Source: Halocaridina rubra (taxonomy: Eukaryota; Arthropoda; Malacostraca; Decapoda; Atyidae). From it: a stretch of DNA of 64,000 nt. Below the pieces are notes generated by a model that was not told where the DNA came from, did not search any database, and saw nothing but the letters and a program-made list of their open reading frames with translations. Below, piece by piece: positions 23,391 to 36,355 of this stretch. The position numbers were made by a program, and so were the translations under genes. Each line of letters opens with the position of its first letter. Position 1 is the first letter of the stretch. The stretch is taken from NCBI GenBank assembly GCA_037179515.1, contig JAXCGZ010016986.1:286001-350000 (forward strand), read 5' to 3'.

Positions 23391-23573
23391 GTACAGTTTT
23401 GTTCTTTTTTTTTTTTTTTTTTTAGGTTTGCTTCTGTTTTAGTCTCCGACAATTCTAGTTGAATGAGTACACTATTAGACGCGTTAGGCTAAAGATGAAA
23501 CAGTATCTTCATGAGCTCGTGATAAACCATACTTTCCAAGAGGCCTCCTGGTAAATAAAAGAATATCGGCTCA

Positions 23574-23943
23574 GGTAAACATTAGCGACCCTCAGAACAT
23601 TACCCCATATACTGTTAGGTTAGCTTAGTAAGATTAAGGTTAGGCGTAGTCACCGTGGCTCAAGCGGGTAGCGTCCGCGACTCTGTGGCGTCAGGTCGAC
23701 GGGTTCGCGCCCCGTCACGGTCTGAGGTTAGCAAGGGCATGCACTCAGGGTAGCGATTACATCTGCCAAAACAAGTCCTTCGCAAGAAGGCAATCGTCCT
23801 AGCCCTTAGTAGAAAAGGGAATCCGTGCCATAAAAACCTGAACAGTAAGGTTAAGGGTTACTCATTAACCTATATTAACCTAACTTAACCTACCCTAAAA
23901 ATATACAGGTTATTTGATATTCTGGGGGTTGTTAATCTTGGCT
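23574..23943. mobile_element. TTAGG-rich foldback element F3 split by a SINE-A
   Basis: Outer ends GGTAAACATTAGCGACCC and GGGGGTTGTTAATCTTGG match copy 19465-19594. The centre is interrupted by SINE-A at 23646-23838. Confidence 0.65.
23646..23838 (+). repeat. SINE-A, full length, nested in F3
   Basis: Head GTAGTCACCGTGGCTCAAGC (A box) and GACGGGTTCGCGCCCC (B box, well kept); body to GAATCCGTGCCATAAAAACC. Flanking TAAGGTTAGG (left) and TAAGGTTAAGG (right) look like a 10-11 bp target duplication, as expected for LINE-mobilised SINEs. Confidence 0.85.
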
Positions 23944-24301
23944 TGATCCGGAATATATCTTAGAAAGAACAAAAATATCGTCTTTCGTCTATTAACTCCC
24001 TGTTTTTGGTTTTCAGGTGAAGTCATGAGGGCAGTGATAGAAGTGTTATTTTTACTTCTATAAGTGACATCACTGGCGCTCTTTCCCTCTCAAGCTTCCA
24101 AATTTGGGGGCCCTTCCCAAAACCTTTTGGAGGTAGAATAGACATAAAGATAATTAGTGGAGTCTTTTGTCTATTAGCCTCCAAATTAATAATACTCCCA
24201 GTGGCTTTTGGAAGTAGGATTTGTGTTGAGCATTATAGTGGCGATCTTCCCTCCATAGCCTTCCATTTTTACTGTCACTACTGTACTCTATGGAGGTAAA
24301 C

Positions 24302-24361
24302 TTTTTATTATTATTATATTATTATTATTATTATTATTTATTATTATTATTATTATTATTT
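24302..24361. repeat. (ATT)n microsatellite
   Basis: About 60 bp with slips. Confidence 0.9.
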
Positions 24362-24667
24362 GCTAAGATATTCAGCTTAAAGATACCACGTGTCTGGGAC
24401 AATATTCATGCCATTAGCAATAGTCATGTGAAAAGTTTGACATCAAGGAACTGTCAAATGACATCCAGAAGTTCAAGTGGACAACTACTTTGCCCCCTCC
24501 CCCCCTCGAGTAATAGTTTGATATATGAAGCAATTTTTTGACAACCTTTAAGGTCAAGCTGTTGACAGCTTCATGGAAGAGTTATGTTAAAGTCACTCAA
24601 ATCGCAAACATATTATATTTTTTTTAATTCAAACAGGTTCCAGGCCCGCTGGAAGTAATCGCGTTGA

Positions 24668-24672
<5 letters not shown>

Positions 24673-24708
<36 letters not shown>

Positions 24709-24721
24709 TATATATATATAT

Positions 24722-24755
<34 letters not shown>

Positions 24756-24766
24756 ATATATATATT
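24673..24766. repeat. (AT)n microsatellite with slips
   Basis: AT tract broken by AAT and TTA slips. Confidence 0.9.
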
Positions 24767-24829
24767 GATAATAGTGGTAATAAAGGATTAGTATAAATGC
24801 ATTCATAATTTTATCAAAGGATAAGTATT

Positions 24830-25200
24830 AGTTGATAAAAGAAAAACCGACCAGGAGACGGGGAGTTACTAGTATTTGGCTCTTTCTACTTAGGTCCACT
24901 TTATCAGATGCATTTAGGTAAGCACCCCCCCCCACACACACACATACGCACACAGTTTGAAGTTTCGTAAGAAAACTTCTTTGCCGGATGTAAGGAAGTA
25001 CTTTTTAGTGTAAGAGTAGTTGATGATTGGAATTCGTTAAGCGAGGAGGTAGTTAATGCTAACTCAATCCATAGATTTTTGGACAAGTATGATAAGCATC
25101 AGTGAGTACAAAAATGGAATTGACTAGGAGACTGGGAGTTACGAGCATGGGGTCTTCTCCCATAAGCATAATTAGGCAATTACACTCGGACATACACATT
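24830..25200 (+). mobile_element. CR1-like LINE 3' end fragments
   Basis: 24843-24887 matches the 3' UTR (CCAGGAGACGGGGAGTTAC). 24952-25195 is a second piece holding the last ORF2 codons (GTAAGAGTAGTTGATGATTGG, GAGGAGGTAGTTAATGC), a stop and the 3' UTR, ending at an AATTAGGCAATTACAC tail. Confidence 0.75.
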
Positions 25201-25452
25201 TGGTTATATACGTATACCATATTGTTAGTTAGCTAGACACACAAATAAATTTCATAAACGCATCTGACGCGGTTTTGTATATGGTTAGGATCTCACGTGG
25301 GATCGTAGCCCTACACAGAACCGCGTCAGATGCGTTTATGAAATCCATTTGTGTGTCTAGCTAACTAACAATATGGTATACGTATATAACCAAATGTGTA
25401 TGTCGAGTGTAATTGCCTAATTATGCTTATGGGAGAAGACCCATGCTCGTAG
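25141..25452. repeat. Compound palindrome: F1 foldback with LINE tail in both arms
   Basis: Arms of about 154 bp meet at CACGTG (25294-25299). The inner part is the F1 element (as at 12180). The outer part of the left arm is the tail of the LINE fragment just described; the right arm carries the same LINE tail in reverse, up to CCATGCTCGTAG at 25441-25452. Few mismatches separate the arms. Confidence 0.85.
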
Positions 25453-25494
25453 CAATATGGTATCCTAGGGGTACACTGTTAAAGAAATCGGGCC
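25453..25494. mobile_element. Residual right end of F1 foldback
   Basis: CAATATGGTATCCTAGG through GAAATCGGGCC repeats the end of the 12180 copy (12369-12409), although the palindrome arm has already passed this motif once at 25369-25378. Confidence 0.7.
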
Positions 25495-25544
25495 TAAGAC
25501 GGGACTGGCCGGGACAACTCGATATTAAGTCTTCTTTTAGGTCC

Positions 25545-25745
25545 TACCCCCCCCCCATGCCTACATTAACACCGAATATTCTGTTATATTCGTTACACCT
25601 TCCATACTATTTTCTCACATATGACAAGTCTCAACACTCTCCATCTCTCTTTCTCTTTACCTTTTTCTCGTTTCCTTGGTGCCCGGGCCCGATGAAGGCA
25701 ATTTTCCCCGCCTCGTGTCACAGTAAAAGAATATTAAAAAAAAAA
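25545..25745 (+). repeat. SINE-E copy
   Basis: ACACCTTCCATACTATTTTC, CTTGGTGCCCGGGCCCGATG and CTCGTGTCACAGTAAAAG, then an A-run. Confidence 0.7.
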
Positions 25746-25901
25746 AAAAAGATTCCCTTGCTGTAGATGATAAAGAATCATTTAGGGAGACTTCGAAGGG
25801 GACCAAATTGGAGGAAATGAGGGAGATGGTTTATCTGAAAGACATTAGGAAATGGAATGAGGAAGATGCTTACTGATTTACTGATTATGTCTCTGAAAAG
25901 G

Positions 25902-26113
<212 letters not shown>

Positions 26114-26162
26114 ATTAATTGTTTCATGGTACAAGAGAGAGAGGGAAAGGTACCAAAAAATC

Positions 26163-26342
<180 letters not shown>

Positions 26343-26343
26343 A

Positions 26344-26776
26344 ATGCATACACGCAGTAGGAGCCAACATGGCAGGGGGAGACTTGAAGAAAATAAAGCT
26401 AGGGTTGTAGACCTGATAAGAAAGCTTGGAGTAGTATGTGGTCCTGAGGATATTGTAAACATACACCAACTAGGTAAATATTCGAGGGAAGGAAAGCCGA
26501 GACCAACAAAAGTAACCTTTGAGAGAGGGGAGACATGTAGGGAAATAGTTGAGAAAAAAAAGTCTAAAAGACCTTCAAGAATGCAAAGAAGTGTTCATTA
26601 GACGATACAGAACACAGGAAGAGATGGGAAAGATCAAAAACCTGTTGCAAGAGGCAAGAAGGTTAAATGATGAAAGAAATGAGGAAGAGAAGAAAAATTT
26701 TCGTTACGGAATACTTCCAGACAAAGGGGAGATAAAGAAGATAATGACAGAAGATCAGGGGATGGGGCCTCATTAA
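26344..26776 (+). pseudogene. LINE ORF1-like segment, frameshifted
   Basis: A basic, charged protein segment in two frames (26344-26601 and 26549-26776). A shift at the eight-A run around 26553 splits one continuous sequence: CREIVEKKKS runs on in the next frame as LKDLQECKEVFIRRY. It resembles the charged, nucleic-acid-binding regions that precede the endonuclease in CR1-type elements, including IRRYRTQEEMGKIKNLL. No zinc knuckle is visible, so more of ORF1 is probably missing upstream. Confidence 0.6.
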
Positions 26777-26778
26777 GA

Positions 26779-27855
26779 TTGTTATACACAAATGCTGATG
26801 GATTAGCTGGTAAGGCAGTAGAATTAAAAGATAGGATTCACAACAGTAAGGCAGATATAGTAGCAATTACAGAGACTAAGTTGAGTGAGGACATAAACAG
26901 TGTCACAGTTTTTCCTAAGGGCTTCAGAATACTAAGGGTCGAAAGATCTGAGAGGACTGGTGGAGGGATAGCACTGCTCATAAGTGAGAGGATTCAAGCT
27001 GAAGAGATAAACTTGGCTATAGAAAGTGAGTTCAGGGAATTTCTTGTTGCTCGCATAAATACTGGGTCAGAGAGCATTATAATAACTGTTGTATACAACC
27101 CACCAAGGAACCAAAATAGGCTTGAAATTTATGAGGAAAGTCATATAGGTACGATTGAAGTCATAAACTCAGTTGTTAACATGGCGCGGGAGAAAAAATG
27201 TAGGATTTTGATTATGGGAGACTTTAATCATAAAGAGATAGATTGGATAAATCTTGACCCACACAGTGGTGAGGACTCCTTTGGGGCAAGATTCCTAGAT
27301 TGCGTACAAGGGAATTTCCTACACCAACATGTAATGGAACCAACAAGAGCCAGGGGTGGGGATGAGCCATCACTACTTGATCTGGTGTTCACAGATAATG
27401 TGTTGGATATTGAAAATATTGAGTATGAACCACCAATTGGAAAGAGTGACCACTGTGTGTTGTTGATGGAGTATATCATTGAAGACATTCTTCCTGAGAG
27501 TAGAGGCACTGAGGACATGAGGAGGAACTATCAGAAAGGAGATTACATCAAAATGAATGAGCTTTTTGCAGTTATTGACTGGAGAACCTTATTTTACAAC
27601 AAATCTGTACAAGAAATGTATGACATCTTTTGTGAGAAATATGGGAAGATAGTAGATTGCTGCATACCTGTCACCAAAGTAGGTGTAATTCATGCCAGAG
27701 AGAAATGGTTCGATAATGGGTGTAAAAGAGCTAAGGAGTGGAGAGACAAATGCTGGAAAAGGTATAGGAGGAGAAAAAACATAAATGCCTGGCAAACCTA
27801 CAAAAGAGCAAGAAATGACTACCTAAGTAAAAGGAGAGAGGCAGAGAAAGATTGA
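26779..27855 (+). CDS. LINE endonuclease domain (ORF2 5' part)
   Basis: Apurinic/apyrimidinic-type endonuclease that nicks target DNA for target-primed reverse transcription. Motifs in order: YTNADGL (N-terminal Asn), ITETKLSED (catalytic Glu motif), GGGIALLIS, VVYNPPR, ILIMGDFNHKEIDW (GDFN), SLLDLVFTDN and IGKSDHCVL (SDH). After the domain comes a basic linker rich in Arg/Lys/Trp. The frame continues upstream of the first codon used here (TTG), so the start is not fixed. The frame ends at TGA 27853-27855, where the next base frame continues as ERDITRKAKENPKLF. Confidence 0.85.
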   Translation: MLYTNADGLAGKAVELKDRIHNSKADIVAITETKLSEDINSVTVFPKGFRILRVERSERTGGGIALLISERIQAEEINLAIESEFREFLVARINTGSESIIITVVYNPPRNQNRLEIYEESHIGTIEVINSVVNMAREKKCRILIMGDFNHKEIDWINLDPHSGEDSFGARFLDCVQGNFLHQHVMEPTRARGGDEPSLLDLVFTDNVLDIENIEYEPPIGKSDHCVLLMEYIIEDILPESRGTEDMRRNYQKGDYIKMNELFAVIDWRTLFYNKSVQEMYDIFCEKYGKIVDCCIPVTKVGVIHAREKWFDNGCKRAKEWRDKCWKRYRRRKNINAWQTYKRARNDYLSKRREAEKD

Positions 27856-29599
27856 GAGGGACATCACCAGGAAGGCTAAAGAAAATCCCAAGCTTTTCCA
27901 CAGCTTTATCAGAGGAAAACTGAAGGTAAAAGAACAGGTTTTAAGGCTAAAGAGAGCGGATGGAAGCATCACTGAGACGGACGAAGAGATCTGCAAAGAA
28001 TTGAACAAGGAGTTTCAGTCAGTATTTACAGTAGAAAATACCCCACCCCCTCAGATTGCAGTGATAGAAGCTCAAGGGCCGGTATTAGAGAACATCAACC
28101 TTACAGCCACAGAGGTATGCAAGGCGCTGATGGATTTAGATGTTCATAAAGCTACAGGTCCTGATGACATATCCCCTCATGTGCTTAAAAAATGCGCAAA
28201 CACAATATCAGTGGCACTAAGTATCATATTTAAGGAGTCATTGGAGTCGGGGGAGATTCCAAGATGCTGGAAACAAGCAAATGTGATACCTATCTTCAAA
28301 AAGGGAAGGAGGGATACGGCTCTGAACTATAGACCAGTTTCCTTGACCAGCATAGTTTGCAAACTTATGGAGAAACTACTAAGGAAACATATCTCTCTTC
28401 ACTTGGAATCCTTCAACTTTTTGTCAGTGAGGCAACATGGCTTCAGAGAAGGAAGATCAACAGTAACAAACTTATTAGAATTTTATGATGAGGTAAGCCA
28501 AATCTTACAGGAAAGAGAGGGTTGGGCAGATTGCATATTCCTAGACTTCCAGAAAGCGTTTGACACTGTTCCACATGGGAGACTTATTAGGAAGCTGCAA
28601 TCAATGGCTAGAATAGGTGGAAATGTCTTGGAATGGATAAAAACTTACTGAGAAGGAAGGGAACAGAGGGTTAGAGTAAGACACTCGGTGTCTGAATGGA
28701 GAAGAGTTAGTAGTGGAGTTCCACAGGGTTCAGTTTTAGGGCCACTTTTGTTCCTTGTATATGTAAATGACCTACCAGAGTCTGTAAATTCATTCATGAA
28801 TATGTTTGCAGATGATGCAAAGATTGTGAAGAAAGTAAAAAACGAGAACAATGGTAGAGAACTTCAGGAGGATCTAAATAATCTGCATGAGTGGTCAGAA
28901 AAGTGGCTAATGAAATTCAATACCTCAAAATGTAAGGTAATGAGAATGGGTACAAGTGCAAGAAGGCCCAAGCTTGACTACTCGGTGGCTGGAGTACAGC
29001 TTCAAGAGACAGAAAATGAGAGAGATCTAGGAGTAAACATATTGGCAGATTTGTCTCCAGAAATACATATAAATGGCGTAGTAAGGGCAGCATATGCATT
29101 CTTATCAAATGTAAGGGTAGCCTTCAGGCACATGGACAAGGAAATGTTCAGAAATATTTATGTAACCTATGTGAGGCCAAAACTCGAATATGCAGCCCCC
29201 TTTTGGAATCCGCACTTGAAAAAGCACATAGCTAAGCTTGAAAAAGTTCAAAGACATGCCACGAAACTGGTGCCAGAAATACGCAATCTCGGTTATGATG
29301 AGAGGCTGAGGGAATTAGACTTGCCATCACTCGAAGCTAGAAGAGTAAGGGGGGATATGGTGACAGTCTTTAAATTCCTTCATGGTTATGATAGAGTGGA
29401 TAGGGATCGATATTTCGATATGGCTGGCTCTAGAACTAGAGGTCATAGTTTGAAGCTTCGGAAGAAAACTTGTTTGCAGGATGTAAGGAAATACTTTTTC
29501 AGTGTAAGAGTAGTTGATAATTGGAATTCGCTAAGCGAGGAGGTAGTTAATGCTACCTCAATCCATAGTTTTAAGGACAGGTATGATAAGTATCACTAA
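27854..29599 (+). pseudogene. LINE reverse transcriptase (ORF2 3' part), one internal stop
   Basis: Reverse transcriptase of the same LINE. Motifs: DVHKATGPDDISPHVLK, WKQANVIPIFKKG, NYRPVSLTSIVCKLME, QHGFREGRSTVTNL, FLDFQKAFDTVPH (first catalytic Asp), SSGVPQGSVLGPLLF and FADDAKI (catalytic Asp pair, about 28813). After the RT: VTYVRPKLEYAAPFWNP, and a C-terminal region ending in RYDKYH. A single TGA at 28649-28651, just after WIKTY, interrupts an otherwise continuous frame; it falls in the fingers/palm linker before the PQG motif. Joined to the endonuclease by a one-base frame change at 27851-27854. Confidence 0.85.
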
Positions 29600-29638
29600 G
29601 TCTAAAAATGGAACCGATCAGGAGACGGGAAGATACGA

Positions 29639-29695
29639 GCTTTGGGCTCTTTCCCGTAAACACAATTAGGTAATCACAATTAGGTAATCACACTA
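29639..29695 (+). repeat. LINE 3' tail with tandem AATTAGGTAATCAC
   Basis: Two adjacent copies of the 14-base unit after the GCTCTTTCCCGTAAACAC stem-loop region. This is the presumed recognition end for the element's reverse transcriptase and is found, decayed, in the other copies. Confidence 0.7.
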
Positions 29696-30117
29696 GAGCC
29701 ACTCAGATCAATAAATAAAAATGTACATGAAAAGAAAATATACAAATGTAATTATATTTCAATTATTTATTGTTTTTCATAGCAAGAGCTTGCGTGGGCC
29801 ATGGTACAAAATAACAAGTAAATACATAAAGTAATTATCTGTAATTAATAAGTATATAAATGGTGTATTGAATGCGTATAATAAAATGTAAATAAAAAAC
29901 CAGTGCCATGACATTAGCTCCTAAATGTCAGAGGTCAAAGTCCAGGCAGTAGCTCTGTTATTTGTTATTCATATCGCTTCACTCTGTATGAAAGGCTACT
30001 CTTCTGCCGATGTTGAACTATGAGTTAGTTCTGGGAATGGTTCAAGCCCTGGCCAAGTATAACCGTAAGAAGGGCATTGTTTTCAGTGGGTCAGATAACG
30101 ATGTACAATAAAAGACA

Positions 30118-30150
<33 letters not shown>

Positions 30151-30159
30151 CTGTTGTTC

Positions 30160-30249
<90 letters not shown>

Positions 30250-30259
30250 GAACAACAGT

Positions 30260-30325
<66 letters not shown>
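30118..30325. repeat. Nested palindrome (ATT)n-CTGTTGTTCTTAAT-(AT)n and inverse
   Basis: CTGTTGTTCTTAAT (30150-30163) is inverted exactly at 30245-30258 around an 82-bp AT core, and the flanking ATT tract becomes AAT on the right. The whole is one hairpin of about 200 bp. Confidence 0.9.
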
Positions 30326-30884
30326 TACGAACTTAGTCTTTATCCAAAATATATTTTTTCGTGACTCGTTCAGTAATTTACAGTATATCATCTTACAAGC
30401 TCAAAATAAGTAAACTCTTAAGAACATGCAAGTCGAAAAACTCGTAAAGGAAAGGATATTATCAACAGGATACACTGTACATCCTTAATAGATACATCTA
30501 TTCTTGAATCATAATTTTATTTGAAAGTTTCTTTCCTTTAAGAAATTCTCTCCTAAATTATTTTTTTATTTTCCCGTCATGATTATCTATTCATATATAA
30601 AATGCATTTTTTAACAATCAAAGTTTATAATAGGAAACACTCTTGCATGGCCTAAGCCGGATAGATTGGGGCCAAATAATGTCAAAGGCGAGAGAGTTAA
30701 TCTAGCACGTTTGTGCTCTTGGAGTTTGACAAATTGAATGAGTCTATGAGAGAGCGCCATGTGCTTTCGGAGTGTGACAAATTGAATGAGTATTAGGGAG
30801 CGCCATGCCATAAAAATCATATATAAATGCAGAGGAATTGATATATATATTTTGGAATATTAGTTTATCATTTATATTCGTGGA

Positions 30885-31045
30885 CTACGTTAGCCGTGTT
30901 GTTAAAGTACTCGATTTGGGAAGTTGACAGACCATCGATTGAACCTTCCGTGGGGAGATAGGAAGGGCATTCAGTCTTAATTCCTCAGCTCCAATCTGTC
31001 TTTAGCCACCCCCTTAATGGGGACTAATCGCGACAAATGGCGTAG
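30885..31045 (+). repeat. SINE-B copy
   Basis: TTAAAGTACTCGATTTGGG head, GGAAGGGCATTCAGTC, CTTAATTCCTCAGCTCCAAT, AATGGGGACTAATCGCGAC. Confidence 0.7.
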
Positions 31046-31129
31046 GAAAAATGCATAATTTACGTTCTTTTATATAATAGGGTGTGAACACGTGTATAGA
31101 TTTTCACACCTATATTATACGTTTTCTTT

Positions 31130-31262
31130 ATATATGTGAAAAAATGTATCATATAGAAGTAATTGCGCCTGACCAGGATCGAACCTACAACACTACTGAC
31201 AATACACAAATGTACATGATGCTAACGACTGAACCTATGAAAGATGCAAAGTTAGATCTCTG
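31130..31262 (-). repeat. Diverged relative of the tRNA-like 274-bp unit
   Basis: TGTGAAAAAATGTATCATA followed by CCAGGATCGAACCTA (B box read on minus strand, TAGGTTCGATCCTGG) parallels the unit at 35.4-37.5 kb. The rest is too diverged to align by eye. Confidence 0.4.
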
Positions 31263-31553
31263 CCAGCTGCCAGAGCAGGGAATGAAATCATTTACTTATC
31301 GTCTGTTTATTTCACTCCCACTTCTAAATTATATGACTCATGTTTTCACTTATGATAATTAATTTGATTGATCATTGTTGGCTCTTACAGACTCATAGAG
31401 AAATATAGTAAATGTGAACAATATGACTGAGGTTTTGGGAAGAGAGAGCAAATTGTACACAGGTATTAAGTAGAGTAAGTTCTTTTCCCATCACTAGCAG
31501 TTAACCGAAAGGATTCCTTAGCTTTTATTCAGCACACACACGCATACATATAT

Positions 31554-31558
<5 letters not shown>

Positions 31559-31636
<78 letters not shown>
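31559..31636. repeat. (GA)n microsatellite
   Basis: About 78 bp. Confidence 0.95.
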
Positions 31637-31639
<3 letters not shown>

Positions 31640-31869
31640 ATGTATATGCTATACATAAATAGCAATTATAGCAGCACGGTTTCGCGGTTTATTTTGCCTT
31701 CATATGGAAATTTATTTGTGACAAACATATGTCTGGAGGCGTTTTTATGTAACTGTTTTATGTTTGAGTTGGCGTTACCCCATGCAAAGCTGCTGGCGTG
31801 TTTTATCTCGTCATATATATTTACTATATTTTGAGTTAGTTATCCTATTTGAATAATTTCAAACAGTCC

Positions 31870-31998
<129 letters not shown>

Positions 31999-32038
31999 AA
32001 TAAGCACATTACCATATGTGAAAACATGAATCATATTT

Positions 32039-32111
32039 TACCCCAACCGGGACTCGAACATAGGGCACATAATTACTGTGCCAAGGCGCTACCAACTACA
32101 CTACAGAAGGT
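32039..32111 (-). other. tRNA-like module with A and B boxes
   Basis: Minus-strand module, sister to 32443-32514: A box TGTAGTGTAGTTGGTAGCG, B box TGTTCGAGTCC. Not a canonical tRNA: acceptor ends do not pair well. Confidence 0.5.
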
Positions 32112-32442
32112 CTAAAAAGATAAATCATTCTCACAGCTTAACCGCTATATTAGGAATGAACGCATTTTATCTGAATACCTTTTGTTCATATTACAGTTTC
32201 TCCCAACCTTACTTGGATCTTCGTTTTCGCATTTAATTCAAGTCCCAATCTAATTGGGCATCAACAATAATCAAATAAGCATATGGTAATGTGCTTATTT
32301 GATTATTGTTGATGCTCAATTACACTGGGATTTGAATTAAATGCGAAAACGAAGCCACGAGTAACTTTGGGAGAAACTGTAATATAGAATGCGTTCAATC
32401 CTAGTAGAGCAGTCAAGCTGTAAGGTTGGTTTGTCTTTTTAG

Positions 32443-32514
32443 ACCTTCTGTGGTGTAGTTGGTAGCGCCTGACACAGTAATTATGTGCCCTAGGCTTGAG
32501 TCCCGGTCGAGGTA
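32443..32514 (+). other. tRNA-like module with A and B boxes
   Basis: ACCTTCTG, then TGGTGTAGTTGGTAGCG (A box), a CACA-GTAATTA-TGTG stem-loop at the anticodon-arm position and GGCTTGAGTCC (B box, one change from GGTTCGANTCC). The D arm pairs GGTG with CGCC. The acceptor stem is weak, so this is a tRNA-derived module, not an evident tRNA gene. Confidence 0.5.
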
Positions 32515-32525
32515 AAATACAATTC

Positions 32526-32654
<129 letters not shown>

Positions 32655-32744
32655 ATTTGTGCAGTGCCTGGGTTTGATGAGGATGTGGGCAGAGCTAGCA
32701 ACCAGCTTTTGTTATGTCAAGGTTGTATAAGAGTTAGAATCAAT

Positions 32745-32816
<72 letters not shown>

Positions 32817-32876
32817 GCTTTCTATATCTCGAATACTCTCTTTCTCTCTATTGCAATTATTTTATCTATCTATCTG

Positions 32877-32920
<44 letters not shown>

Positions 32921-32932
32921 CCTATCTATCCA
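32745..32932. repeat. (CT)n and (CTAT)n microsatellites
   Basis: CT at 32745-32815; CTAT at 32866-32932. Confidence 0.95.
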
Positions 32933-33039
32933 TTAATTTTGTGTTTTTGCGTATGTATGATATCGCATTACACCCAAGTAAAGCAATTAAACTGACTGTT
33001 GAGAGTCTCTCGGGTAGAATTAGTAGCAAAATGTGATCA

Positions 33040-33640
33040 CTTTTAAACCTCAGTCGTGTTGTAATGCAATAAATTAGCTTCATTCCTACTTGTTCTGTTT
33101 TTCTATACGCACTTAACATATTGTGTATCTCTACAGCTAATGGACTTTACGATGTGTATAGGATCTGGGTATTATCATATACGTTACCTACATGTATACG
33201 AGTATACCTATGCTTGTTTTTAGTGTGTATGTGTGTGTTTCATAAACTTAAACAAGGACTTTTTAGGCTAATTATTTGTCTAAAAAGTGATGAAAAAAGG
33301 TTACTCACTTTCCTTCTTACTTTAGCAGGAGTTAAGAAGCAAAAGACGCCACTGTTGTCTTCTAGTCCTTGGTTTCAGTCTGTCATGTTTTTCGTAACAA
33401 ATAGACTTTCCATATTTTATTCTCATGGCATGGGTTAGGCTGTATTATGTTCTTCGTGGTTATAATTTTTTGGTTAAAGTTTCTGAAATATTTATCAGTT
33501 TATTTCTTTGCTCATTATTTACATTAATGTAGATATTACAATGACGGAGATATAGAAAATTATCTAACTTTTATGCTTGTTTATTATTTATGTATGTATC
33601 TAAAATAATAACTATACACGTATCGGTTTTTGTTTTATTA
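33040..33640. other. Intergenic, no recognised feature
   Basis: A 105-codon plus-strand frame (33121-33438) has no recognisable domain or splice support and reads like chance. Confidence 0.5.
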
Positions 33641-33650
33641 TTATTAATGT

Positions 33651-33835
<185 letters not shown>

Positions 33836-34107
33836 AACTCATCACCAGGCAGTTCTCTTTCGTATTGAATAATAGTGTTTTTCTCCTCTATTGTAGTTAT
33901 AATTCCACACCTCTCATAAGGTTTTCGGTTAATTATAGAATCTTTGGAAAGTGTTGTAAAAAGAGAGGCTTGGTCCCCAGTATGCTGAGAGTACAAAAAG
34001 GGGGGCTATATCCCCACCATGCAGCTAGCTAATAAGGTGCTAAAAAAGGAAATACAGGTGTTCTTTGTTCCCCGTTCCCCAGTCATAAACAAATGGTAAA
34101 ATTTTTT

Positions 34108-34156
34108 CATAATAATAATAATAATAATAGTAATGATAATAATAATAATGATGATG

Positions 34157-34225
<69 letters not shown>

Positions 34226-34246
34226 GTAATGATAATAATAATAATG

Positions 34247-34308
<62 letters not shown>
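34108..34308. repeat. (AAT)n microsatellite, about 200 bp
   Basis: AAT with GAT interruptions. Confidence 0.95.
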
Positions 34309-34309
<1 letters not shown>

Positions 34310-34730
34310 TGCAAAATACTATTTTCTATAATCGCCTAGTTATCAACATCATCTCCCCCGGACATTTCTCCCCCCCCCCCGGTTCCCCACCTCATATTCA
34401 TATATAACTAAGATTTTTTTTTTTCGACATCCTGTCAGCATTCGTTGTGTACTCACTTAGGCATTTTCGTACTTCCCCGACTGCCAGTCATACGTAATTA
34501 GTACATATTTCTAATTTGTACTCGCCTATATTTCATAACTAGAAAGATCATTCTCCGTGGATCCCCGTCTCATAGCCATAGTTAATTAGTCTGCAATATC
34601 TGTTTAATACTCGACCGTCTGTCTTAATGGTAGAGAGCGATACCTGTACTACCCAGTGTCCAAGTCATAATTAAACATCTTTCTCTTTTAGTCATTATTT
34701 GTGTGAGTTTTGAATAGATACCATACAAAC

Positions 34731-34792
<62 letters not shown>

Positions 34793-34822
34793 GTTATCAT
34801 CATCATTATTATTATTATCATC

Positions 34823-34863
<41 letters not shown>

Positions 34864-34869
34864 CATTAT
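34731..34869. repeat. (ATT)n microsatellite
   Basis: ATT with CAT interruptions. Confidence 0.95.
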
Positions 34870-35283
34870 TTACTTGTTGCTTGGCATTTTTATTGCTATA
34901 CTGTTAGAGTTACTCTTAATGAATTAAGAGACGTGGAGACTAATTCTCAAAACCAGCACGGACACGGGGAATCACAACATTCATTGTTTTTCCTTTAACT
35001 ACGAGTATTGGTTATTTGTATACCTGCCGTCGCTCAAAAAATAAAAGAGCACACGCGCGCAGACACACCTGTGTTTGATTGGGTCATCCAATATGGCGGC
35101 TGCGTGGCACCACACCTGTTGGACGAGCGCATTGGAGTCTTCAACTTTAAATTTCTTCTTCTCTTCCATACCCCCCCACTCCACCCACTGCCATATCCCT
35201 ATCCCCAGCAGACGTCGGGGCTCGTTTACCCCCTCCCCCCCAAAAAAAAACCTCTTCCTATTTTCCAACAAACACCTTCACGG
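34870..35283. other. Intergenic, locally GC-rich
   Basis: 35040-35140 is richer in CpG than its surroundings (CACGCGCGCAGA, ATGGCGGCTGCG). No gene follows before the AT tract. Nothing further is recognised. Confidence 0.4.

Positions 35284-36355
<1,072 letters not shown>

Noticed and set aside
26779..29599. Viral origin of the reverse transcriptase region
   Set aside because: The endonuclease plus RT order, lack of LTRs, protease or integrase, and the short tandem 3' tail identify a non-LTR retrotransposon. No endogenous viral element was recognised in the window.
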